A DNA stretch of 64,000 nucleotides from Aplectana chamaeleonis (GCA_029168955.1 JAPDOI010001365.1:125057-189056), one strand, 5' to 3'. Counted from the first letter of the stretch, positions 51,926 through 63,904 are shown. Made by a program: numbers and translations. Notes: generated by a model from the sequence alone, not told the origin.

Positions 51926-52550
51926 CTATCCCTGGAGCATCAACTACAAAACAGGTTTGAAGGGACTAGACTTTATGGATGGTCCGTAGAATATCAACTA
52001 CTGGAACAAGGCCGGAAGGGAAGAACTTCATTAGTGGTTTTTAGATGCTCACCTACGCAACAGAGCTCGGGAGACCAAACTTCGTGGACGCTCACGAGCA
52101 TGACAAGTCTATACAGTATGGGAGCAAGTTGAGGCAGAGGAAAACCGTATGGGTATCTAGAACATCTGCAACTGGAAGAGGTTGAAGAGAATCAAGCTTC
52201 AAGGGGTGGTCTACTAGATTCAAACTACTGGAACACTCTCAGGGAGAACTAACTTCATTTCATTGATGATTAACAACACGTCAAATCAAAAGGTATCGTG
52301 AATAGTCTACATAAGTGTATCTAGAACATCGACTATGAGAACAGGCTGTAAAGAACTGGACTTTATTTGTGTCCCGTAGCTTATCATCAAACTACAGGAA
52401 TACGTTGTGAAAAGAGTAATTTTGGCATGAGTGGAATGCACTGCCGGCAGGAATTGAGGAACTCTTCATGGGTGTTCCCTATAGCATCAACCACAGAAAT
52501 GGGTTTGAAGGGACCGAAAATCATGGGTGGTTGGCTGGATATCCACTAAC
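51926..52550. repeat. Degenerate tandem repeat, unit about 50-58 bp
   Basis: Related blocks start near 51938, 51988, 52158, 52217, 52327 and 52484. Each has the order ATCAACTAC, GAACAGG, TTGAAGGGA, ACTTTAT or ACTTCATT, then TGGTGGTC or similar. Copies are 60-80 percent alike by eye. No conserved frame runs through them. Confidence 0.55.
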
Positions 52551-54249
52551 AAGGAAAGTGTTTAGAGCGTGAAAGCATCTGCGGGAACGATTTACATTGT
52601 TAATATCTCTCGAGTTTCCATAGTAAAACTGCTCAGTATCCCGCCCTGAGCTGCGGTTTCCAAAAGGTTGCAAGGGTTTATCAAACTCCGCGAAGAGCTG
52701 AGGGTGCCAATCAGGCTTTTTTTGGAGGTGCTTCATAGGAATCTTTTTTGAATTTGGCTCAAAATCCGTAGGCAGGGGCTGCTCTGTTAGGCACAACGGC
52801 CCGCTGGTCCCTGTTAACGCCACGGTGGACGTGACGCAGTGTTGATCGATCGTGATGATCGATTCTTGATCCACTTAACATAGCGTCGGATGAGAGAAGC
52901 ATGAACCCGAACTCAGTCTTCACTGCAGCACGGTGGATGCATTAGGGCTGAAATAACGAAGGGAGCAGGACATGAAAGGCTGTCCGACAGAATGTGACAG
53001 TATAATCACTCAAATGCAAATAGGATATGTTTCACGACCACAGACGCTGTGGCACACATGTCCGTAAATTGTATTCAATCTGAGAGTTAACCCCGTTTGT
53101 GTCCAAATTTTCATGTCGACTAGATCCTTCTTGAGTTTTTTTTTTCATTTCGAGATTGAGCCAACTGGAATCAGACGATAATCGCCCAAGGAAAACAAAA
53201 TCGCAAAAGTCAAGCTGAGTCAAATAAGCGAACACCTTTTTCCCATATGCCAGGAGTCACATGAAAAAAACGTCCGCTCTTCCTTCAATCTCAGTTGTTT
53301 TATTTTTCGGCAGGATCAAAGCGGCATGGTAGGGCTGCCCGTCAGAGAAACGGACCCGACCTGGTTCCACTTCGATCACTCGAAGATTACGTAGTCATCG
53401 CAGAGACAACCTGTTACCGTTCAAAGTTTCCTCAACCCCCTGAACCCCACACACAACGCCACTGATCTATTTCCTCACTGCCTTCTGATCCAAACAACCC
53501 TCTGCCTTGTCATGACTCGACTTCCCCTACGACCAGACGCTGGCAAATGTACAGCTAAGCAGATGATTGAGCGCAACAACTCGTTCAGAGAAGCAATCAA
53601 ATCCTGGAGACTACACCAATCTGCTTGTTGCGGTTGCAACCTTACGCGACGCGGTTAATCTTCGTGTGGCGATAAGCATTGAGCGGCTTTCAGAGTGCCG
53701 TAGCTGCCAAACTCAAGCTTCTCTAAAACTTTTTTTTTGCTCAGACCCTCATTTCGAAACCTCTAGTCCTACGACTCCCATCACGTTGATCACGACACTA
53801 CCGTGCCTTACCATAAATACGTGATTAGTAAGGGTCAAACACTACAGAAAACCGAATCGTCCATAAACGAGGAATATTCAAGCAGGGTATGACAAAGTTT
53901 GACACAATGGCAATAATGTATTGGCAAATCGGCCGAAGGACCATAAATCGCGGTTTCGAAGCACGGCGTGAAAGAGATATATCTTCTGGGGCGATAAACA
54001 TGACAATGTAAGCCCACATCCAGCACAGCTTATCCAACTTCAATAAACCCAAACCAAGGCTAAGCTAGAAAGTTGGACCAAACCAATTGAAAAGGAGCGA
54101 GCCGCCACTATTTTGGTTCTCTGAAGTACACTGATCCTTGGAGAGCGGACATTGCTCACCCGTGCATTCTGCGTCGCGGTCGGTGAGCGTCGCGCGCGGT
54201 GGAAAGGGCGGCGACGCGACATCCCAGCATTTCGGTGGAGCCAAGTAAA
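52551..54249. other. No gene recognised; GCGACG fragments at 53690 and 54170-54220
   Basis: CGGCTTTCAGAGTGCCG at about 53692 resembles the terminus of the CTTTCAGAG elements, and GCGTCGCGGTCGGTGAGCGT with GGCGGCGACGCGAC near 54170-54220 belongs to the same vocabulary. They may be the ends of a 0.5 kb decayed element. Other frames are short with no domain. Confidence 0.4.
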
Positions 54250-55555
54250 CTGGCATTTACTGGAGCATTATTCACTTTATTGCGATGTCGCTTTGAAGAT
54301 GAAGACCTTCCTGCCATCCTGGAATCGGAAGTTGCTGTCGCCATAAGAAGCATGAAGAAGGGCATTGTCCCCGGTCCTGACAAGATTTCGGTAGTCCTAC
54401 TTCGCGCAGGAGGTACCGCAGAAACTTCTCCTGTATGGGCCATATCCGGGCTGTCACTCAGCTCATCGAAAAAATCGCGAATATTATCTTCCTCTGGTTT
54501 TTGTGGACTACAAGAAGGCGTTCCACTCTGTCGATACCAATGCTGTTCTCCTTCCGCTTATAATAATTTACTCGAACAGTGCTTTTACTTCTACATCTCA
54601 ACTGTTCCAACTAAAGTTGAAGATTCCAATCAAGAGAGGAGTACGTCAAGGAGAGACTACATATATCGCCCGAATTAATAACGGCTGCGCTTCAAGACGC
54701 CAAGTTAGAATTTCACTGGGACGACAAAGGCTGCTCTATCGATGGTAAAATGAGTAATAATCTACGCTTCGCCGAAGATATCGTTTTGATTTCCAACAAT
54801 ACGGCCGAAATTGAGACGATGGTCAACGAACTCGATGCGGCTGATAGGAGGATTGGTTTAGAGATGAACATGTCAAAAACGAAGGTGATGGTGAATCAGT
54901 GGTGCGACAGTGGGACAGTGAAGCTGAAAGGAGTCGCTCTCCAGAAAGTGGATTCATACGTGTATTTGAGAAGATAGCTGAACATGCTGAACAACATCAC
55001 GCCCGAAATATCACGAAGAAGACGCGGTGCGTGGGCAGCTTTCGGACCAGTTCGGGACGAGAAAGATCAGATTGAGGATCCAGACTTGAGGGCTTCTATT
55101 TTCGACGCTGCTGTTATGCCTGCAATGTGTTACGCGACGGAAACCTGGCCTAACTACAAGACTATCCCCAATGCCGTGCAGGCAACACACCGTGCCCCGG
55201 AGAGGTGTCTTCTGAAGACGAGTCGACGCCAGCAGTGGCAACAAGGCACACGATGTTCAGAAATGAGGCAGAAGTCGCGTTTGAGGGATCCGCTGCAGTA
55301 CATGGCAAAATCGAAACACCACCGGGCCGGCCATTGACTGCGAAAAGCCGATGATAGATATAGTCTTCGAGTCAACGAATGGTTCCCAAGAGATAAAAGG
55401 GGGTCGCTGGGACGACCTCCATCAAAATGGTCCGACTCAATCTCGGAAAATTTCATGAATCGTGGTCAGTCGTGCTGAATGCAAGTGGCCAAAATCGCCC
55501 AGAATGGAAGAGTTGTGGCCAAAGTTGAGAAGATCGCCAGTTGAATGAATCATCA
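54250..55555 (+). pseudogene. RTE-like reverse transcriptase fragment, 5'-truncated and internally deleted
   Basis: It starts within the fingers (EDEDLPAILESEVAVAIRSM, PGPDKISVVLLRAGG), then jumps near 54425 to sequence just before motif A, with roughly 85 residues missing. VDYKKAFHSVDTNAVL (motif A, with D to H in AFDSVD) is at about 54500, IPIKRGVRQGET (motif B) at 54630 and RFAEDIVLISNN (motif C, YADD changed to FAED) at 54765. The C-terminal blocks YATETWP, RDKRGSLGRPPSKW and NRPEWKSC follow in changing frames to about 55555. It belongs to a different RTE subfamily from 6998-11115. Confidence 0.85.
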
Positions 55556-57430
55556 AAGTCTTCTCTTCTTCTTTGCAGCCGCAGGAAGGTTTTTGTCATA
55601 GGTTCAAGAAACGAGCGAAAAAAAACTGAAACCGGATTCGTCCACAAATCCATTGTTTTCAGAGTGGTAGGCCTTTTTGGGCAATCAAATAGGTGCTCAG
55701 TTGTGTGGCCACGGCTACCACAGTCCGGGCACTCGTCAGGCTTACTCCGATCGATCTTATGCAAGTATGACATCAGCATAGGGGAATAACCGCAGCGTAA
55801 CGAGGCAAGGGTACTTCTAGCCCGCCTACCGAGTTCCACCTCGGTGTTGCTGACTACAGGTGGTGCGACCCCCAATATGGGATTGACGGTCATTCTACTC
55901 GAGTGATCCCTAACAAACTTGGTGTGCTCCGCACGTAAAAGACGCAGACGATCCAGTTGGGAGTCCGTCCATCTTTGTATATTGACTTTCTCGGGAGCAT
56001 CCCCAAAAGGCCTCCTGATATGTCTCTCTCTCACGGGATTCATGATCCTTCTTAATGGGGGTCAGGCTGCTTGACAATGTTAATAACCAGTTGCTGCGCT
56101 TGGAGTTGGAAGTGCTCCTCAACTGGCAGGATTCGAGCTTCAGCATGAAGATGTTCCAATGGGGGTGCTTTTAGCACACCCTGTGGCAATCCGAGGAGCA
56201 GCATTTTGAACTCGCTGCATCTTTGTCCACGACGAATCCGATATTATGTGCTGCCATACCGGTGCAGCGTACTCCAACGCCGGCTGTAATATTGCCTTGT
56301 AGGTAGTCAAAATTGTCTCCTTGCTACTTCCACACGACGTTCCTCCCAGAGCTCGTAGGACGTTGAGATTTGCTTTCACTGTAGCCTGTTTCTGCACAGT
56401 ATTTTTGTGGAACTTCAACGAAGGATCCAATACTAGGCCGAGCAGCTTAGGGAAACGTGCGGCAGGCAGACGAGCGTCTTCCCAACTCACAACGGGGTGA
56501 GAACAGTGTTCCTTAGGGTCAGTGGAGAAAACTGATACAGATGATTTAGCGGCAGAGACAGTGAATATCATAACATCGGGAAAGCTCTTCAGAACGATGA
56601 GGTAGCTATTGATCTTGCGTGCAGCTATATTAATGTCTCTGCTTCGGCACAAGATGGTGATGTCATCCGCATGCGCAACGACTTTGATGTCACTTGGAGG
56701 GACGAGCAAATCTTTCAGGTAAAGACTGAACAGAGCAGGCTATAAGAGTCCTCCTTAAGGGACACCGGCAGCGATCGGGATGCTATTAGAGACATGTCCC
56801 TGAAACAGCACTTTTGCTCGGCGCCCTTTGATGAGTGCGGTAATCCATCGCTTCTGCCAAGGCGGGATGGTGGACCTCAAAAGCTTTTCAGACAGCATGC
56901 CCAAGTTGACAGTGTCAAACGCCTTCGTGAGGTCCAGGGCTACTTCAACAGTGCGTTGAGGCTTTCCGACGTTGAGGCCATCCAAAACATAGCTCACAAT
57001 CTCCAGCAGCGCCGTGGTGGTAGATTGTAATTTGCGGAATCCATGCTAGTGCTGCTGATTGTTATTACGCTCGGCCAGCTCCTTGACGACCAGTTTCTCA
57101 GCGACCTTTGCGATTGGTGATAAACGACTTATTGGCCTGTATCCCTTAGCCGTGGATGGCGATTTACCTGGATTCGGCAACGGAACGACGCTTGCCATTT
57201 TCCAGTCTTGGGGTATGATGCAAGTGCGAAACGATGTGTTGATGACGTCTGCCAGGATCGGCATAATCTCACTCGGCAGTTTCTTCAAGACCGCTGGACT
57301 GATGCCATCCGGCCCTACAGCCTTCGAGTTGCGCATCTCTTCAACCACCTTTTCAATCTGCGCGGGCGTCACAGCTTCTGCTTCATTCATTAGTGGTAAC
57401 TTACAGAGCTCTCTTACAGCCACATCATCA
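55545..57430 (-). pseudogene. Jockey-group non-LTR reverse transcriptase, 5'-truncated
   Basis: Read from 57430 downward: VGPDGISPAVLKKLP and DWKMASVVPLPNPGK (fingers), GYRPISRLSPIAKVAEKLV, a stop at about 57045, DLTKAFDTVN (motif A), IAAGVP then a stop at 56754 (motif B), HADDITILCRS (motif C, ADD) at about 56660, PALEYAAPVW, and the C-terminal TLASLRCGYSPMLMSYLHKI with zinc-finger-like CPDCGSRGHTTEHLFDC at about 55690. The pieces to 56140 share one frame; later ones shift. The order of the C-terminal blocks and the finger point to the Jockey group. The last 30 codons of the 55453-56043 frame are antisense to the RTE tail and are not native. Confidence 0.85.
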
Positions 57431-58549
57431 AAGTAAAGTAAAGTGATTTTATGTCACTAACGATAGCCGTTTTGAAGTATATGATGCTGATAACTCTTCC
57501 AAACAATCGCGGCTTTCCTCGTTAGCTGCGCGCGTGATACTTACCGGACCGTGACGCGTACGCATGCAGGTGAGCAATGTAATGGAACCCTGATCCTTCA
57601 AGTGCCTTATTTGAATATATCCACAATTGAAAATCCATCAAATACTAGTGCAGCGGAATGGAAGGGGGCTTGTAAAAACTTTCACACAAAAAAGAAAATA
57701 TGGAAGTTTGATCTGAGTCCATCTAATTCATCGCTACCCTGAAGAGAATGGTGCGGTCAACCGCAACAATGACAGGGTTTTTCTTCGCTTGGAATTTCCA
57801 CTGTGATCAGCCCAGAATTCTCTCCAGAACAAGCACAAAAAACCAAAAAACTATGCTGTGGCTGGAATCGGCCTTCAAGAGCGTAGTCAAAATACATGGC
57901 GCGTCTCGTCCCTATTGAAACCGAAAGCCCTGAAGTGGGCAGAGGGCAGGGCAAGGCGTAGCGGTATGATCGGCCCGCTAAAGGTGCGCCCCCCCCCTCC
58001 TCCATCATTGAATCGGGTGCGCCCCCCTCCCATCGAGGTTGTGACTTTAACCCCTTGTGTGAACCAATCTGAGCGGCCTCTTCCGAACAATGCTTCCAAA
58101 TAATTTTCAGCAAAAACGGACGTTATAGGTCAAGTCACACCAGCCGTTATCGGCTCAAAATCGTCGGGTCGACCTGGAACTCGGCCGAAAGCTGTTTTCA
58201 ATGGTCCTCTTAAAAAATAAACACTACAACAGCCCGATCTAGACAAATTATTTTACCGATCTCTGCAGACGTCCGAGTTCAGACAGCGGTTTTCCGATTT
58301 TTCAGCGCTCCGAATTACACATTCATAGACGACTGCTTGGCTGCTGAAAGGATTTACCCAGTAGTTTTCTCTATTATCCACCTGATAAAGCTTAGGAAAC
58401 TGTTGTAGAGGCCTTCATTGTAAAAATCACACGGTGTGATGGGGCTTGTTTTTAAGGCTCCAATCAAACCGTCACATTACAGCCTTCACACCGGCCGTAA
58501 TCGTCTCAAAATGGTCGGATCGACCTGGGACTCTGCCGACAGTGTTTAA
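57431..58549. other. No gene recognised; family B scrap and a local duplication
   Basis: GTCCCTATTGAAACCGAAAG at about 57908 matches the inside of family B MITEs. At 58137-58260 and again from 58486 the same sequence occurs (GTTATCGGCTCAAAAT, GGTCGACCTGGAACTC, AATAAACACTACAACA), the second copy being interrupted by the MITE below. GC-rich frames here are not genes. Confidence 0.5.
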
Positions 58550-59051
58550 AGGCAGCAGACACGCTAGAAAAAGTTGTCGAGTTAACTACGTTACTGGAGT
58601 CGTATGGCTCCTAGTAGAAGGCTTGCGCCGTTAGAAGCGCCAAAAACGAGTTAAAACTACTAAATCTCAGCAACGAATGTCGAAAAATTTCTGCAACCCC
58701 GCCCCTGAGCTTCGACAACCCCGCCCCAAAATACAAACTCGTCCGGACTGATCGTTCTAGGTAATACGGCCCCTTCAGCTGGTTTTTGAAGCTTCCAACG
58801 AGGTGAACGTTCTAGCACAGGGTGTAAGAGTAGATCGGCTACTTTATCTCAACCGTTTTGTTGCTAATATTCGCTGTTTCAGCCGCGCGCTGAGAAACTC
58901 GTCCACTTTCACCCGAAAACAAAATACCCGTTATTCCTCTATTTGCACACAGTTTTCATTCGTTTTTTTTCGTCAGTTCCCAATACAACCAGCTCCAAAC
59001 CTTTGATTTATGTCCTAAAATCGATACCATTTTTGAGCGTGTCTGCTGCCT
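58550..59051. mobile_element. TTAA family C MITE, complete
   Basis: It starts AGGCAGCAGACACGCTAG and ends GAGCGTGTCTGCTGCCT, with TTAA on both sides (58546-58549 and 59052-59055). It interrupts a local repeat whose intact copy (58137-58270) continues across the site. Length 502 bp. It matches the decayed copy at 3741-4678. Confidence 0.9.
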
Positions 59052-59998
59052 TTAATGATCCTCTTCAAAATAAACACTACAACAAACGATCCAGAGAAAT
59101 TATTTGTCGACTTTTCCAGACGTCCTCTCCAGCCAGAGCGCCCCTTCGCCACAACTCACTTCTAAATTGACGCAATGAATTTTTAGAATTTTCATGTTCC
59201 TGTTAGTGAGGCCAATGCAGTGGTATGTGAAAAGCCTTTCTGACTCCGATGTTTCATCGTAATAGTATTTCTTTCTGAGATTCCCAATCACCACAGGTCG
59301 GAAAAAAATTAATCCGTAGGACTCAGAACAAGGTACGACTCTTCGGCGCTTTGTGCGCGCAAAGTGCCACAAATCCCCGTCTCGATTTTTCCTTGCGCTT
59401 ATTCTGGAGAGTTATGATTCCACATTGGCAGGGTTTCTAGACACAGCGGCAGAACCATGATACCAAATTTTGCTAACGGGAGACTACCGAGTCGAATACA
59501 GCTGCGAAAGAGTTCACTATCGAAGGAGCCAAGAACTGGGCGAATCGAAATCTCGGTTAATACGCTGACGCGGAGGATAGACCAAACTGGAGGTGGTACT
59601 TTCTTTACTAACATGTCAGCACGCAGCAGGGTGATTGGAGCGATTCCGAGGATTGTAAGAACTAGATGTCCCGTCTTTCGCAGTTTGAATTTCACTCGGG
59701 ACCACTTTGCTTGAATGGCATAGCCTGATGTTTCGAACTGCAAAGAGGGATCAACTCCTCCACTTGTGTGCTCAAGCCACCATTCCATTGCAGCGGGTCG
59801 ATCGATATGCCCCGAGATGTCAGCGGCACTTCTGGAATACACGCTAAGACTGGTTTAATTTTTCCGGTGAGCTGCTCTGGAAAATACCAGACCTGGTCGT
59901 CGTCTCACAATCAGATCTCAGCGAAGCTGCGGCTCCCTTCCCATAAACTAACGTTTTGGTAAAGAGGATCATCGTTTTCTTGATCAATTTTTTAACCA
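59052..59998. other. No gene recognised; family B scrap at 59375-59475
   Basis: CTCGATTTTTCCTTGCGCTTATTCTGG, GGCAGGGTTTCTAGACAC and ACCATGATACCAAATTTTGC follow the order of the family B interior (compare 31637-31730). At 59640-59770 the sequence is related to 13560-13690. The 147-codon minus-strand frame over these repeats has no domain. Confidence 0.45.
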
Positions 59999-60223
59999 AT
60001 GTTTCATTTTTTACAGCATTCTCGCCCCCAAAAAAAACCGCATGTAGACATGAGAACTTGCTACCGTAAGAAAATGGGTGTTGCCAACATGGTCTGGTTC
60101 GAACGTGCCGTTGAATTGGACCTCCTCAAAATCCGATCAAAATTTTCGGAGAAAAAAACAAGACTCTCTCCAAAAAACAAAGTCCGTCTAACGACTCTTC
60201 ACGAGTTTCAGATTACTGGCTAA
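59999..60223 (+). other. Unrecognised short open frame after a splice-acceptor-like tract
   Basis: A 74-codon frame follows TTTCATTTTTTACAG, which resembles a 3' splice site (TTTTTACAG at about 60008-60016). The predicted peptide is Lys/Arg-rich (KKPHVDMRTCYRKK, KIRSKFSEKKTRLSPKNK) and matches no family I know. It could be an exon of a host gene or chance. No partner exon is evident nearby. Confidence 0.15.
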
Positions 60224-61204
60224 GTTTTTCTCACAACCACAACGCTATGCGACACCTCGCGAGACAACAGCGCTCGATGCTCACAAATGTGTGGTCGGGG
60301 TTCAGCGAGATTAAGCGGCAGCGCAAGGGAAAGAAACAACGGAGGGGTGTCGTAAGAATTCAGGTGCGAAAACGAAAATTAAGGGGAGGGTCGTAGAATT
60401 TCATACCAAGACTGAAATTCATATTAATACTCTTACCTACTCCAGAGTCCAAATGCGCTGAGCACGAATATTAGGACCAATTATATCTTTCGCAAGATCA
60501 CGGTAATTTACTGTTCCCATATCAGTGTACTTCGAAATATAAGATTCAGCTAAAACTTTGGCCAGGGAATTGAACAAAGGGGCTGCTTGCGAATCCACTA
60601 TCCATTTTCGATTTCACCGAGCTTACAATAGGTTACTCTACTTTAAGTGCCACATGGCTACTGCAATCTGCCTCGATCCCGCGTGATTCCAGCAAAATGA
60701 CTGAGCAGAAAAAATGCAACAATAACTCATACCCCGGGGGGGGGGACGTCGAAGAAAAATTTCGCACACGATCAAAATTTTGCCCACTACGGAGACTTTC
60801 GTAAATTCCTACGTAAGTGTGAAAAGATCCCCAATTTTCCAGAAGAGGTTGGTACCCCTGGGTGAGGGGAATTCTGACGTGAGTGCGAAATTTTTCTTTG
60901 ACCCCACCATTGTGGGTAATCGAGCCGAAAAAAAGTTCCGGGACCTTTTCTTCTTTTCTGTTCCAGAGTTGCCTAAATTTTCACCAAAAGGCATCATGAA
61001 GCCACGGGGAGCAGGGTTGAGCAGCGCTAAGACCGGCCACAACGGGGAGTCGTAAAATTTTTAGAAATTTTTGGAAAAAAATAGTTTTTTTTTTCAAGCC
61101 TTTTGGTAGATAGAATGAAGTAAAAATGAGGCCCTGGAACTAATTACTCAGACAATGGGGTGGACCGACGGCGGACAAGTTGCGTACCGACAGCGGGATG
61201 GGCG
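60224..61204. other. No gene recognised
   Basis: Short frames and mononucleotide runs (GGGGGGGGGG near 60735). No element ends seen. Confidence 0.45.
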
Positions 61205-61640
61205 ACGTTTGGAACGCACTTTGCACGCGGTTGGCACGAAAATTAAAGCGGTCGATACGCACTGCCACGCGGTCAGTACAGAATGCCACGCGGTCAGTAC
61301 GTATCGCCGCGCGAGTCGAAGTACCGCATTGTCGCGCGGTCGGCTACGCCGCGATAAAGGCTTTACACGCGGTCGGTACGCACTGCCACGTGGTCGGTAC
61401 GTCCTGCCACGCCGTCGGTACGCGCATTTTCACGGGGTCGGTACGCATTGTCACGCGATTTGGTACACACAAAACTCGGTCGATACGTACTCTCGCGCGC
61501 GTCAATAACGCAATACTACGCGGGTTAGCACGCACATCGCCCGCGCGGTCGCGTTACCCATTGTCACGCCGTCGGTACCCATTGTCTACCTGAGGTCGAT
61601 ACCCACCTTGCCACTGCGGTCGGTTCAAATGTTGCGCGTA
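61205..61640. repeat. Degenerate tandem array, 21-bp unit CACGCGGTCGGTACGCAYTGC
   Basis: About 18-20 variants of CACGCGGTCGGTACGCA-type units, several exactly 21 bp apart (61257-61310, 61378-61420), others longer by insertion. Because the period is a multiple of three it keeps frames open (117 and 137 codons on plus, 63 on minus). It is CpG-rich compared with its surroundings. Confidence 0.8.
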
Positions 61641-62627
61641 GGATTGGCCGCGCTTTCAATGCGTACGCACTACAATACACACACCGGTGAGGCCCGATTT
61701 TTATCACGCGGTCAGTGCGAAACTTTTTTGAAGGAAACTTGACCGCTATTAGTACGCACGCACGTGCGGCAGGTATGTATGTGCTTTCCAATCAAAGGGC
61801 GCACTTCCGAGACGCATTAATACTTCCGAGATGCAGGGTTTTTCAACAAAAAACGGTATTTTCACCAGGAAATTCGGTATCTGATCCAAAAAAAATTGAA
61901 AAAAAAACAAAAATTGGGAGTGGAGGTGGGAGCTTGGATAACGCACAAATAGGTTGAAACAACCCAACGTGGCTGGCTTTCCAACCGCGAATAACTAAGC
62001 TTTTTAATCAACAACATCTCCAAAAAGTCTAGTTTGCATAAGATGAGTCCGAGCGCTAGCAAGCGAGAGGAGCGGTCGGTCATGGCAAAATAAGGATATC
62101 TTGACATGATAAAAACCCCATACGCCCTAATTCGGACCGGCTTCGAAATGGAGGAGCTAAGCCCCTGTCAGAGTTGATGGAGGAAAAAATCGCCGTAACC
62201 TGCCCCGTGGCCAACCCAGGTCGAGAAACGTATGAAAAACATGGACGATGGAGGTTGCAAAAAACACCCGGTGTGGCCAGCCATCCGGTGTTTTTCCACC
62301 CACTTCATTCATGTCTTTCATGATTATCGACCGGTTGCCGACGCCGATCGGCACACTATTGACCGAAGCTGCAGTAAACCAAGCCTACCGCGTGTTTAGC
62401 TCCAAATCGCCCCAGCCTGGAGAGGTTCAGTATTGTTAATTTAATGTTTATGAAGGATAACCATATTTGACCTTGCGGCAGGCCAGCTGCGTTTAATCGT
62501 TTTCCTTTGCTTATACCTTTCTTTCATTAATTTCATTTACTTTTTACTCCATTGGTGGCCAGATATACACCTTCATGGTGAAAACTCAGGAACCTTTTAT
62601 CGCGAACGCTTCTTTTAGGCATAATAA
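61641..62627. other. No gene recognised; small hairpin at 62257-62293
   Basis: AAAAACACCCGGTG and CCGGTGTTTTT form an inverted pair with a short loop. The rest carries only short frames. Confidence 0.45.
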
Positions 62628-63126
62628 AGGCACAGTCCAACCTCAGAATCGTTTTCCAGTTTAGAGAAGCTTATCTTGGAGAGAATGTCAGGACTAATTA
62701 TAGAATCTCCAGTATTGCCCAGAACCCACTTAATACGAACGGGTTATGACCCCTCAAAAATTCTGAATTCCGATTATGAGAATTTTATCCGTGGACGTGT
62801 TGTCACGGGCCTGTTTTCCTTGTCGTTCAGTACTTATCAGCGCCGGAGCAAAAGCCACATTATAAAGGTAAGGCCGATAACGTAGGAAGAAATTTCTCAT
62901 AGATTTTTAGATTGGATCCCACTTCCTTCTCATCCCTATTGAGACCGGAAGCCCTCGAAGTGGGCGGAGCAGACATAGTTATTGCTAATTTCAGGGGGCG
63001 GAGAGAGTGGGTGCTCGATTTTCTCACTTATTCTTAAGAGTTGAGATTCCGCGTTTCGTGCAGGGTTGCTACACAGGGTGTCCGGACCATAATATCAAAT
63101 TTTACCTACGAACTTGGAGTGTGTCT
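62628..63126. mobile_element. TTAA family B MITE, complete
   Basis: It starts AGGCACAGTCCAACCTCAG and ends GGAGTGTGTCT. The right flank is TTAA (63127-63130) and the left is ATAA (62624-62627), a one-base variant. The interior (GCTTATCTTGGAGAGAATG, TATTGAGACCGGAAGCCC, GGTTGCTACACAGGGTG) matches 31268-31742. Length 499 bp. Confidence 0.88.
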
Positions 63127-63130
63127 TTAA

Positions 63131-63720
63131 TGCGCGCCATTCTGATGGGAGCAATGCATACACTGCTGCGTAAGGCGCGTGCTTACCAACCCGCTGTCCC
63201 TTTCAAATAACAGTTTCGTATTAAGAGGAATTTTACTACATTTTCCTCCAGCTTATGATGGCATTTCTTGTATTTTACACATCTTCCATTTCTGCTCTTG
63301 GAATTTCCTGTGGTAGTTCAATGGCTGTTGTGCTGCCACGCGGAGTCTGACGAATGCTTTATTGAATACCTTACTTGGCTCATTCAGAGCCTTTATATAA
63401 CCGCTCACGGCTTAGCAAGCAAGATTCACAAGTATTTATCATTCCACTATCTTCACTGTTGTTGATACTTGTCTTCATTCGCTTCTGATCCATGGCTAGT
63501 AGCAGTGGATTTGCACTATATTTCCTTCCTTTGCCTTCTTCCTTATCTTTCTATGAAGAAATTAAATAATGTGTTAATCATGTTGTGAGATTAGTACCCG
63601 TGTGTGTTTCATTTATGAGATCCTTGTGGAGTTCGAATGTCCTCGTTGATAGTGATTTGGAACCTTTTTCAATGGCATACGTCAGCTGTTAGAAACTAAT
63701 TTAGTAATGTCGCATTATCG
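63131..63720. other. No gene recognised
   Basis: Short frames only. Confidence 0.45.
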
Positions 63721-63904
63721 TGCTGAAATTCCGCCTCAGCGATCGCGACGGAGTCGCTGTTCCAGCAACACGCAGCACAATTATAATCGTGCTGGGAGAA
63801 GGGAGTGAATTGTCGTGGGACCAATCGTTAGTCCACAGCACGATTATCGTTGTGCTGCGTGCTGTAGCCGCGTCTGTCCACAACTGCGGAGCGGAATTTC
63901 ACCC
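63721..63904. repeat. Palindromic MITE-like repeat, 184 bp
   Basis: The left TGCTGAAATTCCGCCTC and right (reverse complement GGTGAAATTCCGCTCCG) are inverted, as are CACGCAGCACAATTATAATC and GATTATCGTTGTGCTGCGTG further in. A GCGATCGCGACGGAGTCGC patch recalls the GCGACGCG elements. Confidence 0.7.

Noticed and set aside
53567..53824. 85-codon frame with possible start
   Set aside because: No recognisable domain, and part of it lies over a CTTTCAGAG-type repeat fragment.
55453..55545. Last 30 codons of the Jockey-like C-terminal frame
   Set aside because: They are antisense to the conserved RTE C-terminal coding sequence, so the frame reads through the junction by chance.
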